Numbered from the stretch's first letter, positions 9,792 to 22,800 are shown. The stretch: DNA of 64,000 nucleotides from Cloeon dipterum (GCF_949628265.1 NC_088786.1:2666001-2730000); one strand, 5' to 3'. The notes: a model not told the origin generated them from the sequence alone. A program made the numbers and translations.

Positions 9792-11516
9792 TAGGGATGT
9801 GCAAAACCGAGTATCGATTATTTTTTCTTTTTACTCTATGATGTCGGGACTATCAAATGAGTACGAATCATCAATTTTTAAGCATTTTGACAGATTTTAG
9901 AAATCGATTATTTTCGATTATTTCATCCAAATCGACTATTTTTCGATTATCTCCGGTACAAAAAGCGATTATTGTCTGATTTCTTAAAAAGGGGTTATTT
10001 CCACTATATTTTGTCGAAAACCACGCAACCCGCGAACGTGCAACAGTGTTTTAAGCATCAGAGAGGTTGCCAAAGCAAATTTTTTAAAGGAATCTTACAA
10101 AACAGATAATTTTTAAACAATGAATCATTTAAATATACAGTAGTTATTACTTTAATAGCTCAAATTTTAACATTTTTATCTTTTAACAGTAATGTACGTT
10201 AGCAATGATTGATTTGCAATATAATAATTTGTAAGGACCGCATGAGGTAACCAGCAGTTGCAGAAAGTTGTTGTTACTTAAAGTATAACTAAAAATATTT
10301 TTAAATTTACCCAAAATTAGAGAAAAGCTTAAATTTTTTCCAAATTTGCGAGAAAATCGGCTTTTAAGCTTGCATTTTAGTCATATTGCCTAAATGCCTA
10401 AATTGTCTTAATCAATATTTTGATTTGAATTCATAGTTTATTTCACCAGAAGAGAAATTTAGATCATAAATCACATATTAATTGGACAGATCGTGACGAA
10501 AGGGATCAAAATTAAAGTGGAATGATACTGGGCAACAATTGAAAATTATTTAGATTGTTGGATGCCTTAAACAATTGACCGATAAACAATCTGTTCAACA
10601 ATTTGCAATAATAAAAGGACCTTCATACAATAAAAATTCAAATTTTGCCAATTTTCTCCACAATTTCCAGAGCTTGAACATTTTTTTCCGATTCCTTTCG
10701 TCGAGATCCGTCCAATTGTGTATGCCACTTATTGGGGAAACTCTTGGTTTTGAAATAAAATCGGATTTCAAGTAAGGAGACAGCCAGTACCATTTGAAAA
10801 GCACGGTAACTTTCCAGCCAATTTTCTCGAAAAATTGCAGTGCTTCCTAGGTCAATTTAGGCTTTAACTGAATCCTAAGGGATGAGTTTATGCATTGGCA
10901 ACAAACATTTTCCAGGCTTTTGCAGTATCATTCCTCTTTAAGCGAAAAACTCTTTGACAAACTCTATAATTTGTCAAGCAGTTAGGCAATATCTGAACTC
11001 TAATTGTTTGACAGACCTGATTTCATTATTGCTCATTGTAGAAGTTGCTTAGTTCCAAAAACAATATAGAGCCAACAATGCAAAAATATTTAATCTTTAG
11101 CGGACTGTTAATTGAAAGTTCTACTTGAACTTTTTCACTCAAACAATTATTTTGGTTTAAGTATTTTTACCTATCTGTGCGACTTTAATTAAATTTTAAC
11201 TGTCTAAAAATACTTCAACACGATTAAAACATTCCACAAGAGCTAATAGTGATATGAAAATTTAAAATTGTTTTCGGCAAATTGTTACAAATTTTAATAT
11301 CCTTAACGAACTTCTTTTGCTTTTCCAATAAAAAATGTAGCATAGAAAAATATATAATTTATTGCGAATATAGGAACAGGAAACCACATATGAAACTGAT
11401 TATTTGATAGAATGTTTGACTAGAAACCGATTATAAAACCGATTATTTGCCTCTGAATTTCCGACTATAATAATCGATTATTTCTTTGCCAAATCGACTA
11501 TTTTTGCACATCCCTA
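9792..11516 (+). mobile_element. hAT-like non-autonomous DNA transposon, 1,725 bp
   Basis: Ends are exact 15-base terminal inverted repeats: TAGGGATGTGCAAAA at the left, its complement TTTTGCACATCCCTA at the right. It is flanked by 8-bp target duplications GCGAACAC (9784-9791) and GCAAACAC (11517-11524), differing at one base. Unit A holds the uninterrupted site GCGAACACTCCC. Subterminal zones are dense in CGATTATT/CGACTATT repeats on both sides, as expected for transposase binding. No transposase frame is present, so it depends on a partner element. TIR sequence, 8-bp duplication and subterminal repeats fit the hAT superfamily. Confidence 0.88.
10512..10941 (+). mobile_element. TTAA-flanked miniature element nested in the hAT element
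   Basis: TTAA at both ends and inverted ends AGTGGAATGATACTG / CAGTATCATTCCTCT. It is non-coding. TTAA target duplications are typical of piggyBac-type transposition, but these ends do not begin with the usual CCC, so the superfamily is uncertain. Confidence 0.6.
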
Positions 11517-11599
11517 GCAAACACTCCCAGACACGGCTTGCAAAGAAAAGAATGAAAAGGAACAAGAAAAGAAGAATGGGATATTTTCAAATTAAGTGC

Positions 11600-11705
11600 G
11601 GTTTTTGCGGAAAAACCACAGCGTGGTTGTGGACAAAACCACAGCGCGGTTGTGGACAAAACCACAGCGCGGTTGTCGTGGTTGTGGGCAAAACCACAAC
11701 CGCGG
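11600..11705 (+). repeat. 23-bp minisatellite, unit B
   Basis: Counterpart of 5301-5386 with a different unit arrangement (GTTGTCGTGGTTGTGGGC inserted), so the array has changed since duplication. Confidence 0.85.
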
Positions 11706-11878
11706 TAGTCGCGGTTCTGGTTTTGCGCCTTTTGCGCATTCTTTCCTTTTTGAGTACTTTTGCCTCTTATCTTCATCAGAACCTTTGTAATCATGCTTTT
11801 TCTCCTTGCGGCAGCCACCGAGTAAGAATACAAAAAAGCATGACTACAAAAGTTCTGTTGCAGGAAGAGGCGTTGATG

Positions 11879-11892
11879 CGTCGGGGTCACCA
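11879..11892 (-). other. tRNA-Trp-like primer binding site (unit B)
   Basis: Identical to 5560-5573 in unit A, and again followed on the plus strand by TGTAGGCGCCG at 11895. Confidence 0.4.
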
Positions 11893-13288
11893 AATGTAGG
11901 CGCCGTAGTTTCGGCTGGCCGTGAAGTGCGTCGTGAAGTCGAGTTTTACTTCAATCATATTGATTGCTGTGCATTACTAATCAGGTTGAAATTGGGTTTG
12001 CCTTTATTGTCAGAGTTTATTGTAAATTGTAAAATCAATGAATTGAGGACACAATTAGTCAGCTAATTAATATTGTCAATTTATGTACATTTTTAGAGGG
12101 TCTTTATTTTGGAGGATGCCAGCACCATCTTAAGTGGGGGTGAGAAATCACACACGAGAACAGGGAGTACACATGAGCAAAAAGTGGGGGCGAGATTCAG
12201 AGGGTTGTAGTGCCTGCCAATAGGTGGCACTCTCCTCCTCCTTTTCCCTGAGCTGTGAACCTTTCCTTAGTACTAGCTAAAATGTTGAGGGGTGCCTACC
12301 CTCCACCCTCAAGTCGCTAAACTTCAACCCCCTCGGGAAAAAAAAATTAGGGTGGTGTCTTAGGGGTGGAGGGTAACAACCCATTTAGGTCATCAGGGTA
12401 GGTCAAGACGAGTTCAACGGTGGGTAGTAGGTTGATTTTCTAATGGTTGGAAGCCGAGATTTAGAGGTTAAAAAACAACGATATTTGATAAAATTCCTAT
12501 TTTCTCACGTTTTTTCTGCGCGCGGTCGTTATTACTTGGAAATTTTGAGACCAAAAAATTTTTTAAGCACACCACTGGAAAGCTCGTTAATTTTTCTAAG
12601 TAAACATATCCATAACATGTGGGGTTACAGATCGAATTCGGACGTAAATCACAAACGTAAAAATTCACTAGCGCGCGAAACGTTTTTTTGCTTGCTGTGT
12701 GCAGCTCCCGAGCGAGAACGGAATGTCGTACAGATTTCGTTTTTGTTTCATTATCTCGAGGAAGAGTTTAGCTTGGTAATGATTCTAAATTCAAGCAAGT
12801 TCCGACACCCAGCCGACCAGTAATAAAGGATTTGACACCTACGGCTCATTGGCCGAGAGTCTCCGGTGCTGACGTCACAGCCGGCAAGCGTGGAAGGGAG
12901 ACAAAAGTGCCTCGCACATTTCGCCCGTGGTAAGTGCCTTTGATACTAGTTTAATTACAACTATTGTATTTTATAGCGCTCGTCTGTGTAATCGGGAATA
13001 TATATATAATCTGTGAGCCCAATTGTAATTGACTGACCCGGATTAACGGGGTAAGACTGTTTCTTTATTTTATTAATTTATGAATTGTGATATTTATCTT
13101 GACGGTTTTAGGTATATACTATTTTAATGCATGATTTATTATATTTTATAAAATATTTGTTGAATATTCATATTGTTACAGTCCAAATTTGAGGCATTAA
13201 TAAAGGCATTCAAAAGAATTCGAGGAATTCACTTCAAGCATTTCCCTCAGGGTACAATTTGAAGCGGCCTACGGTTAGTCTTGGGGAT

Positions 13289-14399
13289 TTAAAGAGGAAT
13301 GATAGTTAATTTCCCCGCAAAATCCTTTAACACACATACAGATTGGGTCCTAAAAATCATGTACAGTTAAAAAATACATAGGCAACACTGTAAAATTTCG
13401 AGAAAATCGGCCTCAAACTTAGCATTGTTTTAAATAATGGAGAATTTTAAACGGAATTGTGTAATCGCGATTTACTCTGAAATTCCGCATTTCCCCAAAA
13501 AAAGACTCTGGCTGTCCGATAGATCTCGATGAGAGGATTCCAAATCATGTGAGAAAACATAGTCTAGCACTGTAAATTTCGGAGAAAATTGGCAAAAACA
13601 ATCTGATTGGTCAGCGCCCAGCGCAGCTGGCTAACAGAGGGGGGCGTTTCACGCCGTCGCTTCTGGTTGCATTACAGAAGGTGGCCGGCGCGCAACTCAA
13701 TTATCATTTTAATTACGTTTTCATTATCAGAAAAATTTGAAATTTTCGCACATGGTAACCAATAAATCTGTCTTTGAAAATAATAAATTTATTTATATTA
13801 TATAAGCAGTCTCTGATTGCCATAAGGGTACAAGTTTGCCTCTGAGAATAATTGAAATTATTAAAATGAAAAAAACATTTTTTTCTGAGATGATTCTTGA
13901 ATATATTAACTTAATTTTGGGTATTTTGATTTTTCCCAAAAAATTTAAAGTTCTTTAACGGCCAGCTGAAATTTTCAGACAAATTTTTTTCGAAAATAGT
14001 AAATTTGAGAAAATTTTGCTGAGTGGGGAAAAACTGGAAATTTAATCAGCTGTCTGAATTTAGTCAGTATTTAAAGGTACTATGAACTGGTTAATTTTAA
14101 TGAAGCCAAACACAGACCCCTTTTGAGAATCTGCAATTTTTGAAAAAATAAAAAATTTCTTTCAAGACTCAAAATAACTATTTTATATATTCTTACCATT
14201 AAATTTTCATAATTTTTCTCACCCCGAAAGCAATTAATTTCCTATGCTAAAAAAAGAGGGCGTAACCGGTAAAATTAAAAAACAAATTGGATTTTGGGGC
14301 ACTTTTGGTCAGAAGTACATGGAAAAAATAGGTCGGTTAGGGTTAACTTAACGTGAAATTTCATTTTTTAAATAAAAAATCACTATCATTCCACTTTAA
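13289..14399 (+). mobile_element. TTAA-flanked element, 1.1 kb
   Basis: Starts TTAAAGAGGAATGATAGT and ends ACTATCATTCCACTTTAA, the same inverted ends as the nested element at 10512-10941. No coding capacity. It contains one copy of the dispersed GATAGATCTCGATGAGAGG motif. Confidence 0.6.
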
Positions 14400-14802
14400 G
14401 GTTCGAAATACTAAATAAAAAGCTAACGTCACGGGCACTCCGACGATGACTTGGGAAAAGTCGACCGGTCACGCGGACTAAAGGAATAGGGACTCTTGCA
14501 ATCGGCGTCAACTGGATAAACAGTTTGACGAACAGCCGGGCTGTACAGAGGGAACCGCAGGTCGGTTTCCCCCTTGCCGATAGCAATTTAGGATTTGGGT
14601 TAGGAATTAAACTAACTGGCTGAGCTGTATTGCTCCTGCTCTGGCCGACTAACTAGAGTAGCCAGGGGCCGGTAGCAAAACTCAGAATCAGAATGATGAT
14701 AACCAGAGCAGGCGCGCTTTATTTATATGCTTGTCCCCTACTACTCATTTACATACATGCATATTATGACAGGTGTTATATTTTGCATGGTGTAGGTCGT
14801 CT

Positions 14803-15242
14803 CAAAGTTCTAAACTTTGTACCCTTTCTGTACATAATAATATGGAAAAGGACATGGGAAATTTAATAACATATCTCTAAAATGCATATCGCGTCGAAAA
14901 AGGTGTTTGAAAACGTTTTTAAAAAAGTGTACCTTTTCGAAGTTTGGCGCGTTGAATCGGGACCTTGAGTATGAGAAAAATAGCCACCGCCATTAGCGAA
15001 TCACGCAACAAGAACACTATAGTAATATGTGCTGCTTGGCGCTGTGCTCGCAGCTGCGGTGGCTATTTTTCTCATACCCAAGGTCCCGATTCAACGCGCC
15101 AAACTTCGAAAAGGTACACTTTTTTAAAAACGTTTTTAAACACTTTTTTCGACGCGATATACATTTTAGAGGTATGTTATTAAATTTCCCATGTCCTTTT
15201 CAATATTATTATATACAGAAAGGGTGCAAAGTTAAGAACTTG
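14803..15242. repeat. long inverted repeat (foldback), arms about 190 bp
   Basis: The left arm (14803-about 14993, CAAAGTTCTAAACTTTG ... GAAAAATAGCCACCGC) is mirrored by the right arm (about 15057-15242, GCGGTGGCTATTTTTCTC ... CAAAGTTAAGAACTTG) with few mismatches around a loop of about 62 bp. Non-coding; a foldback MITE or hairpin-RNA source. Confidence 0.9.
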
Positions 15243-16842
15243 TTTAAATGACGCCTGATGGCCTCTATATTGTTTCAATTTGCAAGATCTGCACACCGTT
15301 GGAACGGCAAAGTCGAGAGCTTCCAGAATATGTATAGTTTTGACCCTTTAGAAATCCATCATTGTGCTCAGGAAACACCCTAATATGCAAAAACATCGTT
15401 CCTGTGCACATAAAACTTTTTAGCATCAAAATTGATTGAACTCCTGATTTTTCAGGATAATTATCATTAGAAAAGAAGCCCGACGAAGCAATACGAATTC
15501 CAAGAGCAAGTGAAATGGGCTTTTTCTGCCTGACAGCCTATGAAGAATTCTCTCACTCTCGGTCTGTCGTCTGTGCTAATAAGATGTGACATCGTAAGTC
15601 AATGAATTAGAATTTCGGTGCGTTCAGATTTTAAAAGTTGCGTGAAAGCCTGTTTGATCCAAATTGTCGTGAGCAGAGACAATGCGTAGCGCTGGAAACA
15701 ATGGGAGGCTGCACTTTCTTGTGATTTGCGCGGGCAGCCAGTGTAACGAGGCGCTCTCGTACTTTTCTGCAATGGTAGCGCTCGGCAGTTCAGTGCAGCT
15801 AGCGATTGCGGCAGGAGCACAACGCGCCACTCTCAGCATCTTTTTTTGTGACACACGCACACCAACTCGATCGCAACCAGGATTATCACTCGCTCCGCGT
15901 CGCTGAAGAAGGAAAAAGGAGCCGATTTGCAGCAAAATCATTAGGTACAATTATAAGTATTGCTTAAATAACTTCTTTGTTTTCATTTCGCAATTTCTAG
16001 TGAAGAAATATTTGCAGTTCTGGAAAGAAAGCAATTGACTTTTCTTACAATTAGGCAGCATGCAGGCGGCTTAAAATTTTGCAATGAAAGAGATAGAGGC
16101 AATTTTCTCACAACTCTTAGGATTTGACATTTTTTAGTTTTTGGATAAACGGTTGGATGCCGAGTAGGAGTGGTGGGAATTTTTCAATTTAATGACTTTA
16201 AGAAAATAACCCTGAATATCAAAATTAATTTAAAAGTACTGTTTTTGCTCAATTTTGGTTCTACGATCATTTTGGACGTTATGTATAAAAATAAATGTTT
16301 TTAATGTAAAGCTTTACAGAAAAGTTTGGGAAAATCCTTTCCAGCTTTACGTAAAACACTATTTACATAACAAGGAGGAAAAAGCTAAAAATTTCCAAGG
16401 TTGCCGTTAAATTATTTAGAAAATCGGCTGCATGCTATTATAGTATTGTCTCTCTACTGTAAAATCACGATTTATTTCAAAATTAAGGGATTTTTTCGAT
16501 TTTTTCCCCAAAGTTCACACACAGTTGGATAGATTGCAACGAGAGGAATCGAAATAAATCAAAAACATATTTGATATTTTGAGAACTTCGACAAAATTTT
16601 AAATTTAACTGTTCCTCGGTTCGTATTCCATGATTGCTGCTGCTAAATTTAACAAAAATAAACTCAATTAACTAATAATTGCTATAGTCATCATTGCAAA
16701 AAACCAATCATTATGTAAGCTAATAAAATTTACATTTTTTTAACTTATGGACTCTTCCGAAAAAATCCCAAACTATTGGGCCAATTAATAATTTACAGGC
16801 GAAAAACTGTCGTACCCCATATTTTATCGCAAAAAGGAAACA

Positions 16843-16857
16843 GCGCGCGCGCGCGCG
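16843..16857. repeat. (GC)n simple repeat
   Basis: Fifteen alternating G/C bases, potentially Z-DNA-forming, in otherwise AT-rich spacer. Confidence 0.9.
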
Positions 16858-17388
16858 TTACAATGTGTCACGCGATGCGAGATTGGCAAACTTGTTGTCT
16901 TTTCGTCGCGCTCTCCTCTTCGCGTACCCATTTGTGCTCCAAACCCCAAAAAGAGGAGTCACAATGGACCGAATTGCTGCTCTAGCTGCGTGCAAAAACC
17001 ATTTTAATTGAGACACGCGCGGCTGACACGTTGTCGCGTCGTGCAGGCGCGGCTGACACAGCCCGACCGCGACCAAAGCAATTACACTCGCTCACTTCCT
17101 CGCTCCCTGTCAAAGAACAGCACAGAAAAGAATGCGACCCGTTACCTCCCGCGCCTTATCCAAATTGCACCACTAATGCCGTTTGTCTTTGGGAATTTGA
17201 ATGCACGGTGCATGAAAAATTTCTTCCTGACGCTCCATCCGTGGAAAATGAGAGCCGTTTTTGCTATTTGCGATTGCGTGCCGTACCTTTGGCAATTGTT
17301 CAGGATCTTAATAAAATAATAAGAAGCAAAATATTTGTCTTTTGGGAGTTAAATTTTGATGGTTACTTTGCAAACGAGACCAAAATCA

Positions 17389-18041
17389 TTAAAGGGCAAC
17401 AATTGAACTTAATTTGAATTGTTGAATACAATTAGCAGGACCTATTTCAGATTTTGCCAAATTTTTATAAAATTAAAATGATTTTTTGCATGGTTTCAAA
17501 CACCCCTTGTCGTGATCTATCGAAAAAAACCTTAAATTGTGACACAATTTGTGCTAACTTTTGATCTGAATTTCCTCAGAAATTTAAACAATTAATTTAG
17601 AAAATTTTAGATCATTCCCAATATTTGAGAATTACTTTTCAGATTTTACAGTACTGGCCCCTTTTAAAGAGGATTGAGGATTTAGTTGAAGCCAAAATTG
17701 ACCAAAAAATAAGTAGCAGCGTAAATTTTTGAGAACATAGTGGCTGCAAAGTTAGCATGCTTTTCAAACGGTGAGGACAGTCTCCTTGTTTGAAATCCTA
17801 TTTTATTTCCCAACAAAGATTTTCCTTAACAGGTTTCATACGCTGTTGGACAGATCTCGACGAGAGGAATCATAATCTGCCACAAAAATCTAGTGAAGCG
17901 CTGGAAATTTTGGATAAAATTTGAATTTTTACTGTAGCAAAGTCCATTTTTGATTGATGAAAATTACTTATCTATAAATTTCTTGTTGCATCCAACAATT
18001 CAAATAATTTCCAATTTTCACCCTGTATCGATCCACCTTAA
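17389..18041 (-). mobile_element. degraded third copy of the TTAA element family
   Basis: Flanked by TTAA (17389-17392 and 18038-18041). Both ends show the family's internal motifs: AGGGCAACAATTGAA at the left and, reversed, GGTGAAAATTGGAAATTATT and GAATTGTTGGATGC at the right. The left terminus is incomplete. Confidence 0.5.
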
Positions 18042-19838
18042 ATTAATCTGCATGACGCAAATAAAATCAGAATATTTATCAAGTGTGTTTGTTTAAACTT
18101 ATAAAGACAAGAATTTGTAGAAAATGTCGGTGTTCTGCGCAAAAAAGGCGCAATTAGCGCGTTCACTGGCTTTGTCAACTGCCGATATGCCCCGTGCAGC
18201 GAATAAAATAACAAGAGTCACTAAGGTTCACGACATCCGCGTTTTCTGTCTTCTCATTTCTTGACACGCACCATGTAAAATGGGATTAATCTCTCTTTAC
18301 GAGTGAGATGAGAGGGACCTATATTTTACGGCTTTTCGCGTCATGCTGCTCGATCGGCGCTGGAGAAAACCTGCGCCTAATTTGCCGGCACAACTTTTCT
18401 TCGCTAAAACAATGTGTGGCTATCAGCATTAATAATTAAGAATGTTTGGTTTTTGTAATTTTACACAGTTTCTAATATTTTGCAGCTTAATCAGAGGAGC
18501 CATTTTTCAGCTTGGTGATAAATTGTCTTCTCTTGCAAAACTGCTGCGATAGTGAGGAATTATCGCTGCGAGTCGAGCAGCATCACAAAGTTGCCTCACC
18601 TGCGAGCGATATACTATACAATTAAAAATGCCTTTGTTGGCGCATAATTTATGGATTTCTGCAAGACAATACGGTGGGAGTTAGACAATGAAAGGATGAG
18701 ATGCGCTCCTGAACAAAACTACAGCCGAGTGCGTTTACTAAAGCACACAAGAACTTGCACTTTCTCGCGAGAAGCTGAACTTCCTCCACTTTCGCTTGTT
18801 CCGGTCCAAGAAAACTGATAACATCGATACATAATTTGTTTTTTGTCGCTCATCAGACATGTAATATCTAATTGTAAACTGCCCCGCATTTCCTTTGCCG
18901 CCGGGTTGCATCACGATTGCCGGATTTTGGCGCATTACTCGCAAAATCGGCCTCGATAGGCGAAACGTGTTTCAATTCGTTTTGTGCGCGGTCAGACGGA
19001 ATGGATTTCATAAACTTCTGAATTTATATGTAAATCGGCCGTCTGGAGATTGTACCCGAACGAAAGCGAAAGAATGTACAGGATTTTGGCTCATTAATTA
19101 AAAATTAACAAATTAAAATAAGTGCAGTCCAGAAAGCGCATGATCTTTTTTAATCTTTTACATTTTCTGCTGCTAACAAATTGCCGCCCACGGTTGTGCT
19201 ATCTTAGAGAAAATCTGAAATGGAATGGCGTTTAGGCTCTAAGCAGCTTAACATTGACCTCGCGGGGACATGGAACCCTTGTGCTTTCTGGGAAAATTTT
19301 GCTTTCTGTGATGGATTCGCCTGATTTTCTCATGAGTGGAAACAATTGAAACAGAATTGGCCCACCTGCTAATGGGAGCGATTACCTGCGTCACTTTCAC
19401 ACGCATTTAACTCGACTGGCGCAACGCCCGCGCTTCTTCGTCTAAATTAATATTTTATATTTTGTGAAATATATATTAAAGGGAGACACGAGCTGGTTCG
19501 CAGGACAATTATGCGAATAAGATGTCCTTGGCAGGAACGAGATTCCCGGCCAATTCTGCAGACAGAGCAGAGGGGACACTGCGTTTGTCACAACTGCTGA
19601 TATTAATAATTAGGATTTGTCGCACCAAAAATTGCGTGAACGCTTTAGTCTGATAAAAAAAGGACACGACAATTACCAAACGCAGCTTTCTTTCTACCAC
19701 CGATGCGTGACCGACTACATGACTTTTCTGTATCATATTCGTGTACGACATATCTCTCTTTCTCTGTACCTCTTTTTAAGAAATCTTCGATTCTGATTTC
19801 AGGTTTGCAAGTAGTTTAAGTATGCCGCATTAGCGCAG

Positions 19839-22800
19839 ATGGAGCCGTCCCCACGAATGGCGCGTTTGCGTGTCGCTGCGCTGCTTGCGCTGTTGCTGCC
19901 ACTTTGCGCTGCCCAGCAGACGCTGGACGAGTCCGAGTGTCCGCCGGACACGGCCATTTTGCCATGCAGGTGCCGCATGAGGGACCCTTTGTCCGAAATC
20001 CAAATCTGGTGCAGCCATAGTGACCTGACGCGCGTCATGGCGCCGTTGCGTGCGATCGCAGAGAACAAGCCTGGCGCGAAAATCGACGAGCTCATCCTCG
20101 AGGGCAACCAGTTTTCCGAATTCCCAGACGACGCCCTTCGGGGCCTCCAAGTGGTTCGACTCATGCTCAGGGAGAATTTCTTGGAGCGTCTAGTAGGCTC
20201 TGCTCTGACCGGGCAGGAAAATTCTCTGACCGAGTTTTACTTGGTCGATCCTAGGATTACCGACATGCCCGTCGATTTTTTCCAGCAACCTTTTAAATTA
20301 CAAGTATGTAATTTCTTGGTGAAAATATTTGTTCTAAACGATATCCAATACTTTACAGGCGCTTACGGTTCAGGCCCCAAATTTAAAGCGGCTTTTTAGA
20401 TTAGAAAGACTCCAGAATCTCAAATATGTGAAAGTCGAAGCAAAAGAAACAACAGCCTGGAGAAGTTTCATGATTATTGATCTACCTGAGCTGCAAGAAC
20501 TGCACCTCAGTTGCGGAGAACGAGGATTTGGTATAAATATTTTTAGAAAACTTGTTAGGAAATTTAACTCGATGGATTATCTCAATCACAGGCCTGGACA
20601 AAATTGAAGTTGGGATGTTCCAAAGAACGCCAAGACTTCAGACTGTCGAGATCACTAAATGTGGAGTCAATTGGCTGCACCCTCACTCATTTGCTTCTGC
20701 GTCGCACAAGATTGAGTCTATCGATCTATCAGACAATTTCCTGGATGACGTTGGACAAGTAAGAAAATTGCAAAAAAAATGACGATTCAACCGAACTCGA
20801 ACCATAATTATGATTATAGGTCGCACTGGCAGTGAGAGAGCTGCCGATGCTCACCGAGTTGAAAATCGAGAGGAACAACATCAGAGGACTGCCGGAAGGC
20901 TCTCTAGTATCGCTGCTGAGTCTCCGATATCTGTCCCTATCTGGAAATCAGATGAGGGAAATCGGCCCTGGTGCCTTCCACATGCTGCCGAATCTGGAAG
21001 TTCTTGACCTTAGCAAAAACCATCTGACGCGACTTCACCCACATGCATTTATGCCTCACGCTGCTCCTCGTTTGCAGGAACTCAATTTGGCGCAAAATCA
21101 TTTGGGCCACTTGGCAGAGGTAATTATTAGTTATTTATCGAATCCCGAAAATTTCTAACAACGAATATAATCAGGTCCGGCCCTGGATGATGGTTTTGCC
21201 GTCTCTGGTGCGCCTGGATGTGAGTGAAAATGGGATCAACGAATTGGCCTGGGCAGCTCTGGGGCCCCATCCGAGTTTAGAAAAGCTCAACTTGGACGGA
21301 AACCACATTCGAATGATGCGCCGAGACGCGCTCAGTGCGTTGCCTGCTTTGATTCATTTAACAATAAGGAATGCTTCTCTGGACGAAATTATGCTGCTGG
21401 AAAGAGGCTCTCCGTGGGATTTGCCCAATCTGAAGGTTAGTTTATCTCAATAACTATTAACCAAATTACAACAAAATTATGCTTTTGCAGGGGTTGGACA
21501 TAGCCCAAAATGGTTTGCGATTTTTGGACGCAAGACTTCTTGCTGGGCTTCCGTCGCTTCGACGTCTCGACTTGAGCCAAAATTTGTTGGGCGAACTTCA
21601 CGGGTCTCCATTTTCGCCTTCGCCAGCGCTAGAGTACTTGAATGTTTCCTACAACGCGCTTCAAGCGTTACCACAAGCGTCGCTCAGCCCTTTGAGGGCA
21701 CTCTACGAAATGGACATAAGCCACAACAAACTCCTATCACTGCCTGTTACGCCTGGAAGATCGCTTGATCAGTAAGGATCATCAAAATTAAATTTTGATT
21801 TGTTTTTAAATCCAAATGCAACTCTCCAGAATTGGAGTACTGAACATTGAAGGAAACCAACTGGGGTCCATTCCTGAAGCGTGGACATCCGGTCAGCCAA
21901 CCAGCACGCTCCAGTTGAGCGGAAATTCGCTGAGATCGATTCCTAGAATCAACTTGCCGGGACTAACTCGGTTAGATGTGAGCAGAAATCTCATCTCAAG
22001 GATTGGAGTCGACACTCTAGCTTCAGCAAGGTAAATACAACCTCTTTTTAAAAGATAAATGATTAAAATTCGTTTTTTTTTTGTAGAGAACTTCTTTACC
22101 TAAATGCGTCACATAATGAGCTAGAAGAATTCCCCAGTGGAATTCAAGGACTGACGGCTCTCAGAGAGCTGGACTTAAACGACAATCGGCTGTCAACATT
22201 ACCCTCGTCTGGAGTGATGGGTTCTTTGCAATCACTTAGGATTTTGCGCCTAGCAAGGAATCAACTGACGACCCTTCCTAGTGACTCTTTGCATGGAATG
22301 CCACGGCTAGCCTCGTTGGCTTTATCAGAGAACAGGATCAACGAGGTCGATAGGAGTGCACTAGCAGACCTACCATCGTTAGCCGAATTAGATTTGTCAA
22401 AAAATTCAATTTCTTTACTGCCCAAAGGCGCATTTTCACAAATGCCGTCACTCCGAGCCGTCTCCCTGCAGGTATTTTGTTTTTATTCACACAAAAAATG
22501 GCTACTTAAAAAACTAACCAAATCCAGGGAAACACGCTGCAAGAATTTCAAGCTACCGCCTTCGAAGGTGCGCCGCAACTCCTGCTTCTAGATTTGAGCC
22601 ACAACCAAATTCGCCATGCTGACTGGGGCCGGTTTTCATGGGCAAGGTCGTTGAAGCCCACAGCAAAAGACAACGACTTGCTGCAGGTTGCGATGCCTGG
22701 ACTGGAAGTTCTCGATTTGAGTCACAATAAGCTAAGATCACTGGAAGACGCAGGGGTGAACAATCTGCCCTGGCTTGTGGAACTCAAGGTGGAACTTGCA

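Larger units (their letters stand above)
6690..13010 (+). repeat. tandem segmental duplication, unit B (6.3 kb)
   Basis: Near-identical to unit A wherever both are present. Matching blocks (A/B) include 2657-3887/6690-7910, 3975-4388/8930-9350 and 5576-6689/11895-13010. B keeps about 680 bp missing from A, lost a block of about 390 bp present in A (about 4389-4777), and gained a 1.7 kb hAT-like element. After 13010 the sequence leaves the repeat (TGAGCCCAATTG). The few mismatches point to a recent origin. Confidence 0.93.
13011..19838. other. repeat-rich spacer upstream of the LRR gene
   Basis: No convincing gene in 6.8 kb; open frames are short and lack splice-compatible neighbours. It holds two TTAA elements, a long hairpin, a (GC)n run at 16843-16857 and degenerate copies of TTGGACAGATCTCGACGAG. 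A splice acceptor (GATTTCAG) near 19800 suggests that 5' UTR exons of the LRR gene lie somewhere in this stretch. Confidence 0.6.

Noticed and set aside
15682..15906. Open frame with codon-like composition in the spacer
   Set aside because: No splice-compatible partners, no recognised domain, and an overlapping frame of similar length on the other strand.
16776..17417. Overlapping plus-strand frames upstream of the LRR gene
   Set aside because: Contains the (GC)n run and runs into a decayed TTAA element; no domain or conserved motif.
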